From NCBI RefSeq assembly GCF_026212465.1, contig NC_080048.1, positions 35,957,700 to 36,021,699 on the forward strand: a stretch of DNA of 64,000 bases, given 5' to 3'. Below, in pieces: positions 11,901 through 23,387 of this stretch; the stretch's first letter is position 1, and each line of letters opens with the position of its first letter. This DNA is from Amaranthus tricolor. Lineage: Eukaryota; Streptophyta; Magnoliopsida; Caryophyllales; Amaranthaceae. The translations under genes and the position numbers were made by a program. The notes below the pieces were generated by a model. It was given only the letters and a program-made list of their open reading frames with translations. It was not told the DNA's origin and did not search any database.

Positions 11901-13879
11901 CAGAAGGTGGGTTATTGTAAAAAATAAAAAGACAAATTTAACATAACAAATAAAAAACTAGAGTAGATTTTGTGAGATCGAGGATTCTTAATTACTTATA
12001 TATATTGCAACAAAGGAATTTTACACAAAGACTAAGAAATAATGTGACTCTGGAGGAGTTTGACATATGGCTGATAGCTGATAGTTGATTACAGTGAAAA
12101 CAACTACTTATTCATAACAATTAGTTGTTTCAACCATTTAATTTATAAAACACCAGCATTTGTTGGTTTTACCAGTTAACCCACTAATTGTATCAAGACA
12201 AGATAAAATTATCTAATAAACTATTTTGCGAAACAGCCGCTATGTAAATTATATTGATGATCACATGAGATTCAAAATATGTTCATAAAAATAAAAGAAA
12301 GTTACGAAAAGATACTAGTAATCCTAGTGTCTTTGGTTTGTTTCTCTCCTTTTCCGTTGAGGCTTTGACCTAATCATTATGTTATGCTACTTTTGAATTT
12401 GAAACATCACAATGAGTGAGTGACTCTGAGACTGACAATTGGTTTATGCACATTTCCTCTGCTCACCTAATCATATTAAAATATTTTAAGAGGTATATAT
12501 AAAAAAATTCTCTAACAAAATGAATTTAAATATTACCCCTATTAAGAATAAGATTACGATTGATCATTTGAGCTCTAAGATCCTAATTCCTATATGCTTC
12601 CTTGCTCCTAGGAGTAGTTAATGTTCAAAATCTAATTTGGAACTAATGTTTTTCGCTTTTTTAAAAGTTACACTTTTCCGTTTTACTGTAATATCTTTTG
12701 GAGAAAAATATAGCTATCATATACTGGAATTTTAAAATCTTATAAGATTCTCGAAATGGTTTAAAAACAGACTAAAATCAACCATAATTTGCTAGTTAAT
12801 TTGCTTTTTAAATTCGCAATTTGCTCAAAATGATCAAAAAGTAGATTAAATCGACCATGATATTCTTTTTTAATTAGCAATTCACAAAGCGATTAGCGAA
12901 TCATGTGACACTAGTCATACTCCTATGTCATTATGTGTTTGTTTGTTTGCTTGCTTTCGAAATCAAAATCTAATGTCATTGAACTATTATAGGCCCGGAG
13001 AGCACTTAGAGCCTTAAAAGGCTTAGTAAAATTACAAGCTCTAGTTAGAGGCTATCTTGTTAGAAAGCGAGCTGCAGCAACTCTTCAAAGTATGCAAGCT
13101 CTCATCCGAGCTCAAACGGCTGCGCGTTCTCAAAGGATTAATCAAGTCCTTGGTCGAACGAACAAGTTTCAATCGGATTTTCGAGCACGAAACTCCATGG
13201 TAAGACATTCCAAAAAGTTCAATTTTTGCAATCTTTTTTTTGCTTGGTAGTTGCTAATGTAATGTTTTCTTGTATGTGCGTGTGTTTTTAGGAAAGGTTT
13301 GATGAAGCAAGAAATGATCAATTCCATAGCAAGAGACTATCAACATCATATGAGCCTTACAACAATAACCCATTTGAAGGGAGTCCAAAAATTGTTGAAA
13401 TTGACACATATAACAAGCCAAAATCTAGGTCTAGGAGGATCAACCCATCATTATATGATTTTAGTAGTGAAGATATGCTACAATGTCCTAACCCTAGTCG
13501 GGTCTCCATACCCAATTGTCAAAACACCCATCGAGACTATGATTGGAGCTTTCTTGGCGATGAATGCCAGATCTCAACATCCCAATGTAAATCTCGATTT
13601 ACAAATTCAACCCGCTCAAATGCTCCCCTTACCCCCACAAAAAGTGTATGTGGGGATAGTTTCTTTAGGCCTTACTCCAATTTCCCAAGCTACATGGCGG
13701 ACACACAATCGTTTCGAGCTAAACTAAGGTCCCAAAGTGCCCCGAAACAAAGGCCTGAATCGCGGCCCAAGAGTAGGCTATCATTGAATGACATAATGGG
13801 TGCTAGATATAGCATTAGTGGTGTTAGAATGCAAAGATCTAGTTCAATAGTTCAAGACTATCCCTTGAACTTGTTATGA
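8960..13879 (+). CDS. IQD: IQ67-domain (IQD) calmodulin-binding protein, 3 exons, 398 aa
   Basis: The exons are 8960-9361, 12993-13199 and 13292-13879, joined at GT-AG introns in phase 0. Exon 1 starts [13 protein letters not shown], the usual basic N-terminus, then has an Ala-rich helix (about residues 75-100) and the first IQ motif ([13 protein letters not shown], ending at residue 134). The first intron cuts directly after it, the classic intron position of the IQ67 domain. Exon 2 carries further calmodulin-binding repeats ([16 protein letters not shown] and [16 protein letters not shown]). Exon 3 is Ser/Arg-rich, with [17 protein letters not shown] and a short DUF4005-like C-terminus. IQD proteins are plant scaffolds that bind calmodulin and often associate with microtubules or the nucleus. 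From memory the N-terminus most resembles the IQD22-25 group, so no exact number is given. Confidence 0.93.
9362..12992 (+). other. Intron 1 of the IQD gene (3.6 kb)
   Basis: The donor is 'gtatgttc' and the acceptor 'actattatag'. It is very AT-rich and has no coding signal. Repeat remnants include a Stowaway-like stretch at about 9640-9790. An inverted-repeat-like segment at about 12060-12240 begins 'atggctgatagctgatagt' and ends 'cgaaacagccgct', reminiscent of hAT-type MITEs. Confidence 0.7.
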
Positions 13880-16696
13880 AATGTTTAAACTAAGATATTG
13901 ACACTCTCTCTTAGTATCAAATCTCTATTATGTTGTTTAGTAGGTCAGTATTACCCTATGCAACTGAATACAGGGTGCTTGTGTATATTCTAGAGAAAAC
14001 TTATTTTTAATAGTTAATGAAAATGAGAATTTTTTGTCTTTTTTAATCTCAAATTATTGTACCTTATTCTATTATTGTACTCCTTTTATTTCTAAAAGTT
14101 TGTCTATATTACATTATTGCTGTAACAGGTAGTTTTATATTATTTGTCCTTAATAGAACCGTTTTTATTTTTAAAAGTCTTGTATTTTAATAATTTGTAT
14201 TTTGAACAGTAATTATGACTACATTTGTTTTTTTTTCAATACATTATAACTTTTTATATATTTTTTAATAAAAAATAACTATATTTATGACTGATTTTTT
14301 TTCCAATATAATTTTTATTTTTGGTCACGACTCACATTTTTTTTTATTTTTATCTACTCCTTTAACTTATTTTTCATCTCATCTACACATTTTTTTCCCA
14401 CTATCCCTTTAGTTTCACCATTAATTGTCATTGAAGCAAGTTTGGTAGAACAAGAGTATGTTCTAAAAGAAACATTGCAAATTTTTAAGTTAAAGATGAT
14501 GTTCATATGATGTAATTTCCTAAAATTTACAAAAGCAAGTTCAAGTTTTAAGTTAATGGATAAATACTAGGGGTGAGTATAATTGAATATTTGATCCAAA
14601 ATATATAGTCACATCAGAAATTTAAATCTCAAAAATTTGATTTTCAAATCTGTATCTGATGACTGATATTCGAATTTTCAAATTAAATATCTAATTCCAA
14701 TTATAATTTTAGATGTGAAATCAAATCATTCAAAATTTCAAATCATCAAATAGAAATATCATTGAGATTTTCACATTAGAGATGTGCCAAGCCAACCATG
14801 GCACCAACCCAAGATAGTGTTCCTTGTACATGCCAAGCATCTCATCATCGTCCACTTAGAGTACTACAATACAAATAAATGAGAATTCAAAACACTTAAT
14901 CATTTATAACTTATTTTAAATTCTCCTCCACTTAAAAAGTTTTGTGAACATCATAACTTTCTAGTGATGTTGATGCTAATATGTAATAACCATTTGTGGT
15001 ACAAGACATAGTTTTCTTTAAGTTTAAAATTTTTTTAATATTTTAATAAATTAGCGAGAATGCTAGTATTTTAAATATCATTAAAAGTATTTTACTATCA
15101 ATTAAATATATTTAAAAGTATTTTAACAAAAAGTTTTGTGAACATTATTTATAACTTATTTTAAATTCTCCACCACTTAAAAAGTATTTTACTATCAACT
15201 AAATATCTTTAAAATATTTATGTCAATCTAAAATAGTGCAAATATTATGAAAGAAAATGCAAGTAATCTAAAATGGGCTTCTTGATGTTCCCATGGAGGG
15301 AAAATGCTGTATTCAAAAAGTACATAGAATATAGTTAATTCTTTATATTATTTATTCAAAAACTTCAAACAAAGGCTCTCGAAAATAGCCAAGATTTGGT
15401 GAAATATTTGAAAATCCATACTTTGTAGCATATAGCCTAACATTAGCCTTTGATTATAGAGTTTTTATTTCTCAATAATGTAGCCATCCATGCATGTTCT
15501 AGTATAAAATTTGGCTTCTTTTTGCTATTATTTGTGATATCCTTGTATAAAGAAAGATGGCACATTTTTCAAATACTAGAAGCACCTTTCTTTTTGGATT
15601 ATTTAAGCCAAATGGTTTAATTAATTAAAATAATAAAATATTTTTAAAAGGTAAATCATCTTATTGCTCAATGATAATACTCAATATATTCCTCCTAAAC
15701 TAATAGCCAATAGGATTGGTTAGAGATCAACCACATTTAAAATTTCAAATATAGAGTTGTTGTCTTAAGAAAAAATGAAATCATGCTTAATGTTAATGAC
15801 ATTTACCAAGGGTTTGTGGCAAGTTATGTTTTTGAATTGAGTTTACAAATAAATCAAATTAGGGCTAATAAGTTTGGTTATTTATTGATTGTTGGTATTA
15901 AAAGGTAGTATGAAATAACTTGTCTAAATTTTCATGAAATTTTATGTCATTCATTTATTCCCATTGTAATAAAACTTTGATCATAATAAAATTTTTTGTT
16001 TAAAATATTTTATTATTACCTCTTACGGATTTTATGAACAAAGTGAGATTATGATGGAGAACAAGTATAATAATTAATCCTTATTTCTCTTTCATTACCC
16101 CTGTTTATACTCATTAATAACTTTAATCCTTTAGTCCTTGTCTTATCCCCTCAAAAACACGTCAACATAAAAACTGCATTTTATTTTTCTTTCCTACACT
16201 CAATATTAATAATTTTACTCATTGAACAAGTATATATTCATCTTTTTGAATCACATATTTTAATTTATTTTTCTTTTTGATTTGTTTTATGATTATTACA
16301 GTATTTTCTTTTTGGCTATAATTTAAATTTTTTCTTTAATTTTTATCTACATATTTAACTTTTTATTATTTTTTCTTATTTTATTGTCGTTTCGTATTGT
16401 TCACAAATTATACTTCATCCATTACGAATCACTTGCAACATTAGGAATATTGTACTATTCATTCATCATTCTTAGTTTGTGACTTGTGTTTATTTATAAG
16501 TAAAAACATAGTTAAGTGGGATCTCGTTTGATTCGTAACACAAAGATTATTAATGTGCAATTTTTATAATTTTTATTATATATAATTTGAAATATTGAGG
16601 ATTGATTTAAAGAGCAAAGTTTGCGTAAAAGCAAACACAAGTAAATTGGAATGGAGACAGTAGTACGTGCAACAAATGTTTAAAACAATCCTTAAA
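13880..16696. other. Intergenic, 3' flank of the IQD gene, no gene seen
   Basis: The sequence is AT-rich and holds no supported gene. The first few hundred bases should contain the IQD 3' UTR. Positions 14925-15180 contain a local duplication around 'aagttttgtgaacat' and 'aaagtattttactatcaa'. A Stowaway-like MITE lies at 16411-16666. Confidence 0.6.
16411..16666. mobile_element. Stowaway-like MITE
   Basis: It runs from 'tacttcatccattacgaatc' to 'ggaatggagacagtagta'. The core is 'catagttaagtgggatctcg' and 'gattcgtaac'. The left half is almost the same as the copies at 8038 and 61219 ('cttgcaacatta'). Confidence 0.6.
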
Positions 16697-16987
16697 CATC
16701 GCCACCTTTTTCATTTTATCGCCAATACCCCAATAAAATTACGAATTTGCCCCTGGAACTTTAAAAAATTACGACTTTGCCACTGAACTTAAAATTTCTT
16801 ATTTATACTCCAACATCACTAAATAACTCCTCTATCACACTTAAAAAACAAAATTACAACATCAAATTTTTGGAGCAAAAACTAAGAAATTCAATCCGCA
16901 AATAAATAATCGAGCTAATTTTTATTCGAATCGTATTAATAATAATTTTTTTAAAAAAAAAGAAAATAAAATAAAAATAAAATAACC

Positions 16988-17070
16988 CAGTCGCATGAAA
17001 TCTGCGAGCCAACCCTAGTTCAGTCGCACGACATCCACGACTCGACCGCGGTTCAGTCGCACGTTTTGTG
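16988..17070. repeat. Diverged TGCGAC motifs, left end of MULE
   Basis: There are three motifs of the 'cagtcgca' type: 16988 ('cagtcgcatgaaatctgcga'), 17021 ('cagtcgcacgacatccacga') and 17054 ('cagtcgcacgttttgtg'). They sit at the same subterminal place as the palindromes of the foldback element but have lost part of the dyad symmetry. Confidence 0.55.
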
Positions 17071-17256
17071 TTGGCTTTCAAATGAGCTATTACCGCTACC
17101 AAGATAATACTTGAAAGACGAGCGTTGGCTTTCAACTCTGCTGGTAGTCTGGTTACCCATGTGTAAACATTCATTCGTCCACGCACGCACAAATTTCTCT
17201 CTAAGTGGAATACATGTTCCAGCCAAATACCGAACGACCTTTTTGTTCCTAACCGA

Positions 17257-18450
17257 CTAGTTAGTCACGATCGATTGCCATCTCTGTTCAAATTCGTCGA
17301 TTGTAGAACTTTCAACCAAGAGGTTCCGTCTAATTTTCCTGAATACCTGCCCTTGTTGATTTCTATTCCCGTCACACAACTTGTCCACCATGTTCTCAAT
17401 GTCGTTTGCAATATGCCAAATGCATAACAAATGCCGCATATCTACATTAAACACAACATTGAATGTAATTAAGACATATTCAATAAATAAAACGACAATA
17501 ATTAATCAACAAAACCTTTTTACCTGGGAAGACGTTACGAATAGCTGCAAATAAACCTTTGTCTCAATCGGTTACAATGACGCTAGGAGTCTGAGCTGTG
17601 CCAAAAATATCTCTCAATCCCTGCAACACCCACGAATATGACACAGCCGCCTCATCTCGCATCAAACAGAACGCAACCAAGAAGTTGTGATTGGTTAGCG
17701 TCATTCCGATCACTTCACACAGTGGCCACTTTTGTTTATTTCTTTTGTATGTTGTATCTATCAACACAACATACGACCACTTACGTATCATTTGGATAGA
17801 GGTAGGATTTGCAACTAATAATCTGATCAATCCCCCTTCATTATCCAAGTCTGTCCAGACCACGTAATTAAGTTCTGTGGCCATATAAAGACAGTGTTGA
17901 AGGGGAGTCCTACCCTCCATCTCTTCCCTCCTTATTGATAGCCTAGCATTATAAATCTGATTCATACTAGTAAAAAAACCAGGAAAATTTTCTCTAATAG
18001 AAGTCATGATAAAGGCCGGTTGCATGCCGGTTGCACTAAGCTGTCGTATGTGCTCCCGAATATCTACATTGATCCTATTTGCCCTTACATAACCATCTTT
18101 GTACAGTAACAACGGGTGGTTATGTCTTTCTTTTTCACAAGTACACATCCTTACCGTCCAATGTCTTTCTCCTGGTTTACGACTACTTGCTACAATCAAA
18201 AATTTACACACACAACTCCTACTTTTAGAACCAGGTCGGGCAGCATTATCTAGATTATGTAAAAATACACACTAACTCTAGAACATCCTTCTTTTTGTTT
18301 ACAAGAAGCATGTGTAAATTGAAAATCAATTATTATTGCTATCGCATCGGCCCAACTATGTAATTCATCTAAGGAAACAGATTCCCTATCCGTAACAAAT
18401 CTACTGGAGTAATCTACGTTGTCTCCTAAGTTTTCAAAGTCCTACAAATT
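17257..18450 (-). pseudogene. MULE/FAR1-type transposase pseudogene
   Basis: The best-preserved block (17564-18211) contains a zinc-binding-like end (CTCEKERHNHP), a helical segment, and the MULE catalytic start VVLIDTTYKRNKQKWPL, followed by AFCLMRDEAAVSYSWVL and IVTD. The Asp residues in LIDTTY and IVTD fit the DDE pattern. A TGA stop (17564-17566) follows IVTD directly, and the frame then continues as DKGLFAAIRNVFPG. After a short probable intron (17464-17523) a second block (17257-17454) has the typical HLLCIWHI motif. Upstream, 18212-18450 keeps similar sequence in another frame (frameshift near 18250). The gene is inactive. The stop is one C-to-T change from the expected Arg codon. Confidence 0.8.
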
Positions 18451-18785
18451 TGAAATATGAAACAATCCATACATTAGGTCATTAAAAAATTATACATACA
18501 AACATTAATAATAAAAACATTCAATAATAAATAAAAATTATAAATTATTTTAATAATTAATATTAAAATATTAGTAATACAAATTAATATTAATTAAAAA
18601 TTATAATTTACTTAAATAACTAATATTAAAATAATAACAATACAAAAAATATAATAAAATAATTGTAATAATAATAAAACAAGTTAATATTAAAAAATAA
18701 GAAAATAATAATAATAACATATAATTATAAATTATTTAAATAAATAATAACAAAATAATAGTAATGTTAATAATATAAATTACTT

Positions 18786-18787
<2 letters not shown>

Positions 18788-18832
<45 letters not shown>

Positions 18833-18836
18833 AATC

Positions 18837-18905
<69 letters not shown>
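18788..18905. repeat. (TAA)n microsatellite
   Basis: This is an almost pure run of 'taa' triplets, interrupted once by 'caaaaatcaa'. It sits inside the MULE near its right end, just as the foldback relative has TAA tracts in its arms. Confidence 0.85.
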
Positions 18906-18906
<1 letters not shown>

Positions 18907-19019
18907 GTAGAAATATTATTATTAATAATAATATTAATAATAATATAATAGTAATATTAATAATAATAATTTACTAAGACGTATAATAATTTAAATAATA
19001 ATGTAAATAAGAAAAAAAC

Positions 19020-19042
19020 CAGTCGCACAAAACGTGCGACTG
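19020..19042. repeat. TGCGAC palindrome, right end of MULE
   Basis: This is an exact copy of the palindrome whose core is GTCGCACAAAACGTGCGAC, identical to the copy at 2489-2511 in the foldback element. It is the best-preserved copy in this element. Confidence 0.7.
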
Positions 19043-19909
19043 AACTGTGGTCTACTCGCCCAGTTTTTGCGACTTCATTTTTTTTAAAAAAAAATACACC
19101 GATTCAATTTGATTAAAGTACGTACCGGATCCGATTCATAGTCGCTTTCGTTAGCCATAGTAAATCGATTCCAACTAACAACTTGTTTAAAATCGAAGAA
19201 CGTTTTTAGAGTGATAATATTGTGTTTGAATTCGTATGTCCTACAAGGATGCCTCTGAAAATTCAATATATATAGAGTCGCGATAAAAATGTTCGGGATT
19301 ACATTCAAACTTTAAATTTAATGTTTTTAAAGTGATAATAGTATTATTAAGTGCGATTTATATTTATTAAACAAGTTTTAAGTTCAGAGGCAAATTCGTA
19401 ATTTCATTAGGGGATAGCGATAAAATGAAAAAGATTACGATATATAATAATCGCCGATGTTTAATCATTACTTGAAATTTTTTGGAGAAGATTTGATTGA
19501 TAAGCAACAGAATATTTAGGTAGCAAAAGTAGAATAAAATGCTCATGGGATGACATCATCAATTTTAGAGTATCCGGTAAAAAATGATAAAGCGGTAGAA
19601 ACTATAAAGTGAGGAGTGAGGACTCAGGATTAGGTTCTTTTTATATAATATAGAGAAAATTTTATGAAACTACCTATTCTATACATGAATTTGCAAAAAA
19701 TTACCTTATCTAATTTTTTTTGCAAAAAACTACCTTATGTAATACTTTTGTTTGCAAAAGACTACCTTCTAACGGATTTGAGAGTTTGACCGTCAAAACT
19801 AACCTTTGACTATCACGTGTGACGCACGTGACCCTTTAATAAGCAAACCTTCCTTCTTCATTTCAGAACTGTTCTTCATTGCTGCTCTTCAAACAACTAT
19901 ATCTGATTG

Positions 19910-20107
19910 ATGGAGCAAATTGCGCCTGAAAATGCAAGAAAAATCACTAGCATGCTGCTTGAGATGGATCAAACAGAAGTACTACATCTGATTGAGTTTC
20001 CAGATTCTCTCAAAATGAAAGTTGACGAGGCCCTGAAAGTTCTTCGTTCAGCTACCTTAAATCCTGAAGTTTGTGATCAGAGTAGCTCGCTCTCGCACAC
20101 GGAATAA
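19910..20107 (+). pseudogene. Captured PABP C-terminal (MLLE/PABC) domain fragment, 65 aa
   Basis: The open frame begins MEQIAPENARKI and contains the hallmark MLLEMDQTEVLHLIE of the C-terminal domain of cytoplasmic poly(A)-binding protein, followed by a helix ending ALKVLR. In the family this domain binds PAM2 peptides. The first helix (the GxxLYPLV region) is missing, and so are all RNA-recognition motifs, so this is only the last part of a PABP gene. It lies between the arms of an inverted-repeat element, which points to gene-fragment capture. The frame is intact after the captured point, so capture may be fairly recent, or the piece may be expressed as a microprotein; the sequence cannot decide between these. 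Confidence 0.75.
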
Positions 20108-20390
20108 TAAAGCTTATTCATGATGCAGTGTCAAATAATACTGTTTGATGCACAGTCAAATTACTTGTCCTAAAATGCTGATTTAATCTGTATCTCATAT
20201 AATTGATGATCTGATTTTAGAGTACTAGAGATATCATATTTAGAATCAATTGACTTTCAATTTTCAAATGCAATTCAAAGGCCCTTTATTGAAACTAATA
20301 ACCAAAGTATGAATCAGAGTATAGCAATTTATCAAAATCTCTGAAAATGGGAAGAAATTTTCACCGATATATCGATTTTGCACTTAGGAA

Positions 20391-20711
20391 CTACAAGAAA
20401 TCTGGGTGGATATCTTCCTCAACAGGTTGATCAATACCTTCCTTTTCAAGTTTATAACCACGCATCAATCTGAAATCATCAGCAAAAGCAGGTCTCAACC
20501 CTTTGTCAATATTATCAACATCTTCATGTTCTGTCATGTACTTAATCCATTTGGAGGCACCTGGTTTCTTCACTTCCTTGCACATATTCGTGTGCTGTAG
20601 CTGCTGCTGCCGCCACTGCTCTAAATGTCTAGCAGCAATGAAGAACAGTTCTGAAATGAAGAAGGAAGGTTTGCTTATTAAAGGGTCACGTGCGTCACAC
20701 GTGATAGTCAA
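20391..20711 (-). pseudogene. Unidentified captured open frame, 106 aa
   Basis: The first 27 codons or so lie in the terminal inverted repeat, so the start is not native. The rest is hydrophilic, with HLEQWRQQQLQH, GASKWIKYMTEHEDVDNI and a C-terminus ending EEDIHPDFL. It looks like a genuine piece of a plant protein (balanced composition, no low complexity), but I do not recognise the family. Its place inside the TIR element suggests a second captured fragment, in opposite orientation to the PABP piece. Confidence 0.4.
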
Positions 20712-21858
20712 AGGTTAGTTTTGACGGTCAAACTCTCAAATCCGTTAGAAGGTAGTCTTTTGCAAACAAAAATATTACATAAGGTAGTTTTTTGCAAAAA
20801 AAATTAGATAAGGTAGTTTTTTTGCAAATTCAGGTATAGAATAGGTAGTTTCATAGAATTTTCTCTATAATTTATATTATTTTTAATTTTGAACAATAAC
20901 CCATTACTTTTTTCTAATCCCATTTATATATTTTATTTTTTTTTTAATTTAATCCACATAATTCATTTTTTCTTTATTTATTATCATTTTTTTTTATAAA
21001 TTATCATGTTTCTGTTTGATGTAAATCAAAGAAGACATATGAGTATTTTTTTCACGAATGTTAATGCAAATTTAAAAGTCAAAAAATTTAATTGTGGGTT
21101 TTTAAAAATTCTAAAAAGTTGATATGTAGAAAGTTTACATTGAGACGAAATTATAAGATCTAACAAGAATAAGTTTTTTCATATAGATCGATAGTAAATT
21201 GCTGGTTAAAAATTTTATTGTAGATTGAATAAACAGTTTGTTTTATATGAGACTGTTTCACCATGAGACAACTAACCTATTTCTCTAAGTGCTCAGTTTA
21301 ATATTTTAAATAATCATTTTAGGGCTATAAGTAATGACTCCTATAAAAATTAATACTTTATAATTATAATAATTATTTTAAAATTACAAGTGATAACTTT
21401 AAAATTATAAATTTATATCGAGTTAGTTCAATAAAAATAATCTTATTATAAAACTATTTGATTTGAAAATTTGTGTTAAATATTTAATTTGCATTTTTCC
21501 TAGTATTCCGGTTACTATCAAGAAAAAAGTGCCATGTTTGATGTTTATGTAGAGATTAGGATACAATCGTGCCACATTGTGTTAGAGTTGTGGTGCTTGA
21601 CTATGAGTAGTTGCTAAAGAGTAAAGATGTCCGATCCATTTAAATGTTACAGGATACATTTTAAATATAATATTTTAATTTGGGTTAATTTTAGTTATTG
21701 TGTATTTATAAATAATATTAATATGATTTTTTATAATATATATTTATTTTGGACTAACTGGATTACACCCGATTTTAATTAATCGGATAAATGTTAAACA
21801 TATTTTTACCCATTAAATATCGATGCAATTTAAAAATGATCTGTAATCATCTTATCTT

Positions 21859-22116
21859 ACACTTTCTCCGTTTCATTATACTTCTTATATTTGACTTTTT
21901 ATGTAATTCAATGTATTGTTTTGATCATTATATATTGAACTATTCACATCTAAAAATATAAAAGTTGATATTATGAAAGAATGCGATTAGACGATTTAAA
22001 CAAGATCGTCTCATTTGACTATATTTTTTCCTACACATTACTTGTAATATGAAAATAAGCCTAAATGATGAATAATGTTATTAACTATAATAGCAAATAT
22101 TTCGGAACGAAAGTGG
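21859..22116. mobile_element. Stowaway-like MITE
   Basis: The left end is 'actttctccgtttcattata' and the right end 'atttcggaacgaaagtgg'. The core 'gcgattagacgatttaaaca' and 'ttgactatattttttcctac' is nearly the same as in the copy at 63199-63450. Confidence 0.65.
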
Positions 22117-22561
22117 ATAAAGGCGACTCCTTTAAGTTTTGATTGATTATATGGTGGTATTTAAATCAATTCATGTGCTATGCGAGTGAGCAAATTAAAT
22201 TCGTTTTAATATGTATGTGGATGTGGGGTAATACATAGTAAGTCTTAAATTTGATTTTATGAAGCTGTAAAACAAATTCTTAATCCATCTTTTGATTAAA
22301 TTAGTTTAAATTTTAATAAAAATTATTAAATAATTAATTTATAAAAATATTTCAACAATAATATATTATTTATTTTCAAAAATGAAAATAACTAAATGTG
22401 TAATAAGGATTACTATAACTAAATTTTGAACAATGATATTTCTCAAAATTATATAAAACCTCATACTATTATAAGACCATTATAATATAGTATTATATTC
22501 TCCTAAATCCTAATAGCATTATGCGGGGTATATTAATAATAATATTTCATTATAGATGAAT

Positions 22562-22930
22562 TAAAGAAAAATTTCATATGATGACTCCGAGTTTTTGATT
22601 TTTTTTATTTTGTAAGCGATTTTTTTTAATTTATGTGGTGACCTCGAGCATTCAACTTTTTAATGATGTGGTAGACAAGTTCTTTGTTAATTTAATTACT
22701 CATTTCGATTAGATTTTCAAAAAAGTGTTCCTTATTAAGGGTCATCGTTTGTTCTTAAGTAAAAAAGTCATTATGATGCATAATAATAACATCAATTTAA
22801 CAAAAAATTTAGCCATTTGTCTACCAAGTGAAAAAGTTAAAAGCTTAAGGTCATCACGTAGATTAAAAAATTGTTTGTCCACCACTTGAAAAAGCAAAAA
22901 TTTAGGTTCACTCCATGAAATTTCTCTTAA
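22562..22930. mobile_element. Inverted-repeat element (about 370 bp, foldback type)
   Basis: The left half ('aatttcatatgatgactccg', 'atgtggtgacctcgagcatt', 'gtggtagacaagttctttgt') pairs with the right half ('tttgtctaccaagtgaaaaa', 'aggtcatcacgtagatt', 'ccatgaaatttctctt'). A related single arm is at 1340-1476, so this is a dispersed family. Confidence 0.6.
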
Positions 22931-23387
22931 TTAAATTAGCCCCTCTAGTATGAAATCGTCTTAACGGGTTTACGCAAAAGGTCCATAAAAAAAATAAAAA
23001 AAAAAAAGAAATTTAAAGGGTTCGACTGATAATCTGACTTTTTTTCACGGTGAGACGATCTCAATAAAAAATTAGGATAATTAAATATAAAATTCATAAT
23101 TTTTTAATGAAAGGATCTTATAATGGATTAAATCTATTTAACTGAAGTATATACATTTTATTTTTTTTGTTTTATAAATAACAACCAAAAATTAATTAAC
23201 ATCAAATAATGTTATTTGTTAATATAGTATATTAGCATAATATCAAGATGGCGCAAGCTTTAATCTATAAAAATATTAATATATTTTTTTCATCAAACCA
23301 TTAAAAAAATTTCAATTATCCTACAAACAACTTAAAAAAAATGAAATATTTCCATATGTATTTTAGTAAAAACAAAAAGTATCCAAA

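Larger units (their letters stand above)
16697..19470 (-). mobile_element. Mutator-like element with decayed transposase
   Basis: The left end is 'catcgccacctttttcattt' and the right end is an inverted match ('gcgataaaatgaaaaagat', 19417-19435). Both are followed by 'aattacgaatttgcc' and an 'aactta' motif, giving terminal repeats of about 80 bp. The right terminus carries a short extra segment (about 19435-19460). Inside, on the minus strand, are transposase fragments, subterminal TGCGAC palindromes and a long TAA array. The ends match the foldback element at 2214-3966, so the two belong to one family. The exact outer limits and target duplication are unresolved. Confidence 0.7.
19664..20872. 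mobile_element. Long-TIR element carrying captured gene fragments (Pack-type)
   Basis: The outer arms of about 240 bp are near-perfect inverted repeats. Left: 'gaaactacctattctataca', 'ggatttgagagtttgaccgt', 'tcacgtgtgacgcacgtgac', 'ttcttcatttcagaactgtt'. The right arm has each in reverse complement (about 20640-20872). Outside the last shared bases ('tatagagaaaatt') the flanks are AT-rich and I could not settle a target duplication. The roughly 740-bp centre holds a piece of a poly(A)-binding protein on + and an unidentified open frame on -. No transposase is present, so the element must be mobilised in trans. The superfamily is not settled. Confidence 0.75.
20880..23387. other. AT-rich intergenic region with MITEs
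   Basis: I see no gene. A TIR element lies at about 21238-21475 (ends 'atgagactgtttcaccatga' and worn), a Stowaway-like MITE at 21859-22116, and an inverted-repeat element at 22562-22930. 22975-23060 is another fragment with 'ggtgagacgatctc'. The last part should contain the 3' UTR of the OXS3-like gene. Confidence 0.6.

Noticed and set aside
13299..13727. 142-aa frame overlapping IQD exon 3
   Set aside because: It is an out-of-frame shadow; the exon 3 frame joined to exons 1 and 2 gives the IQD protein.
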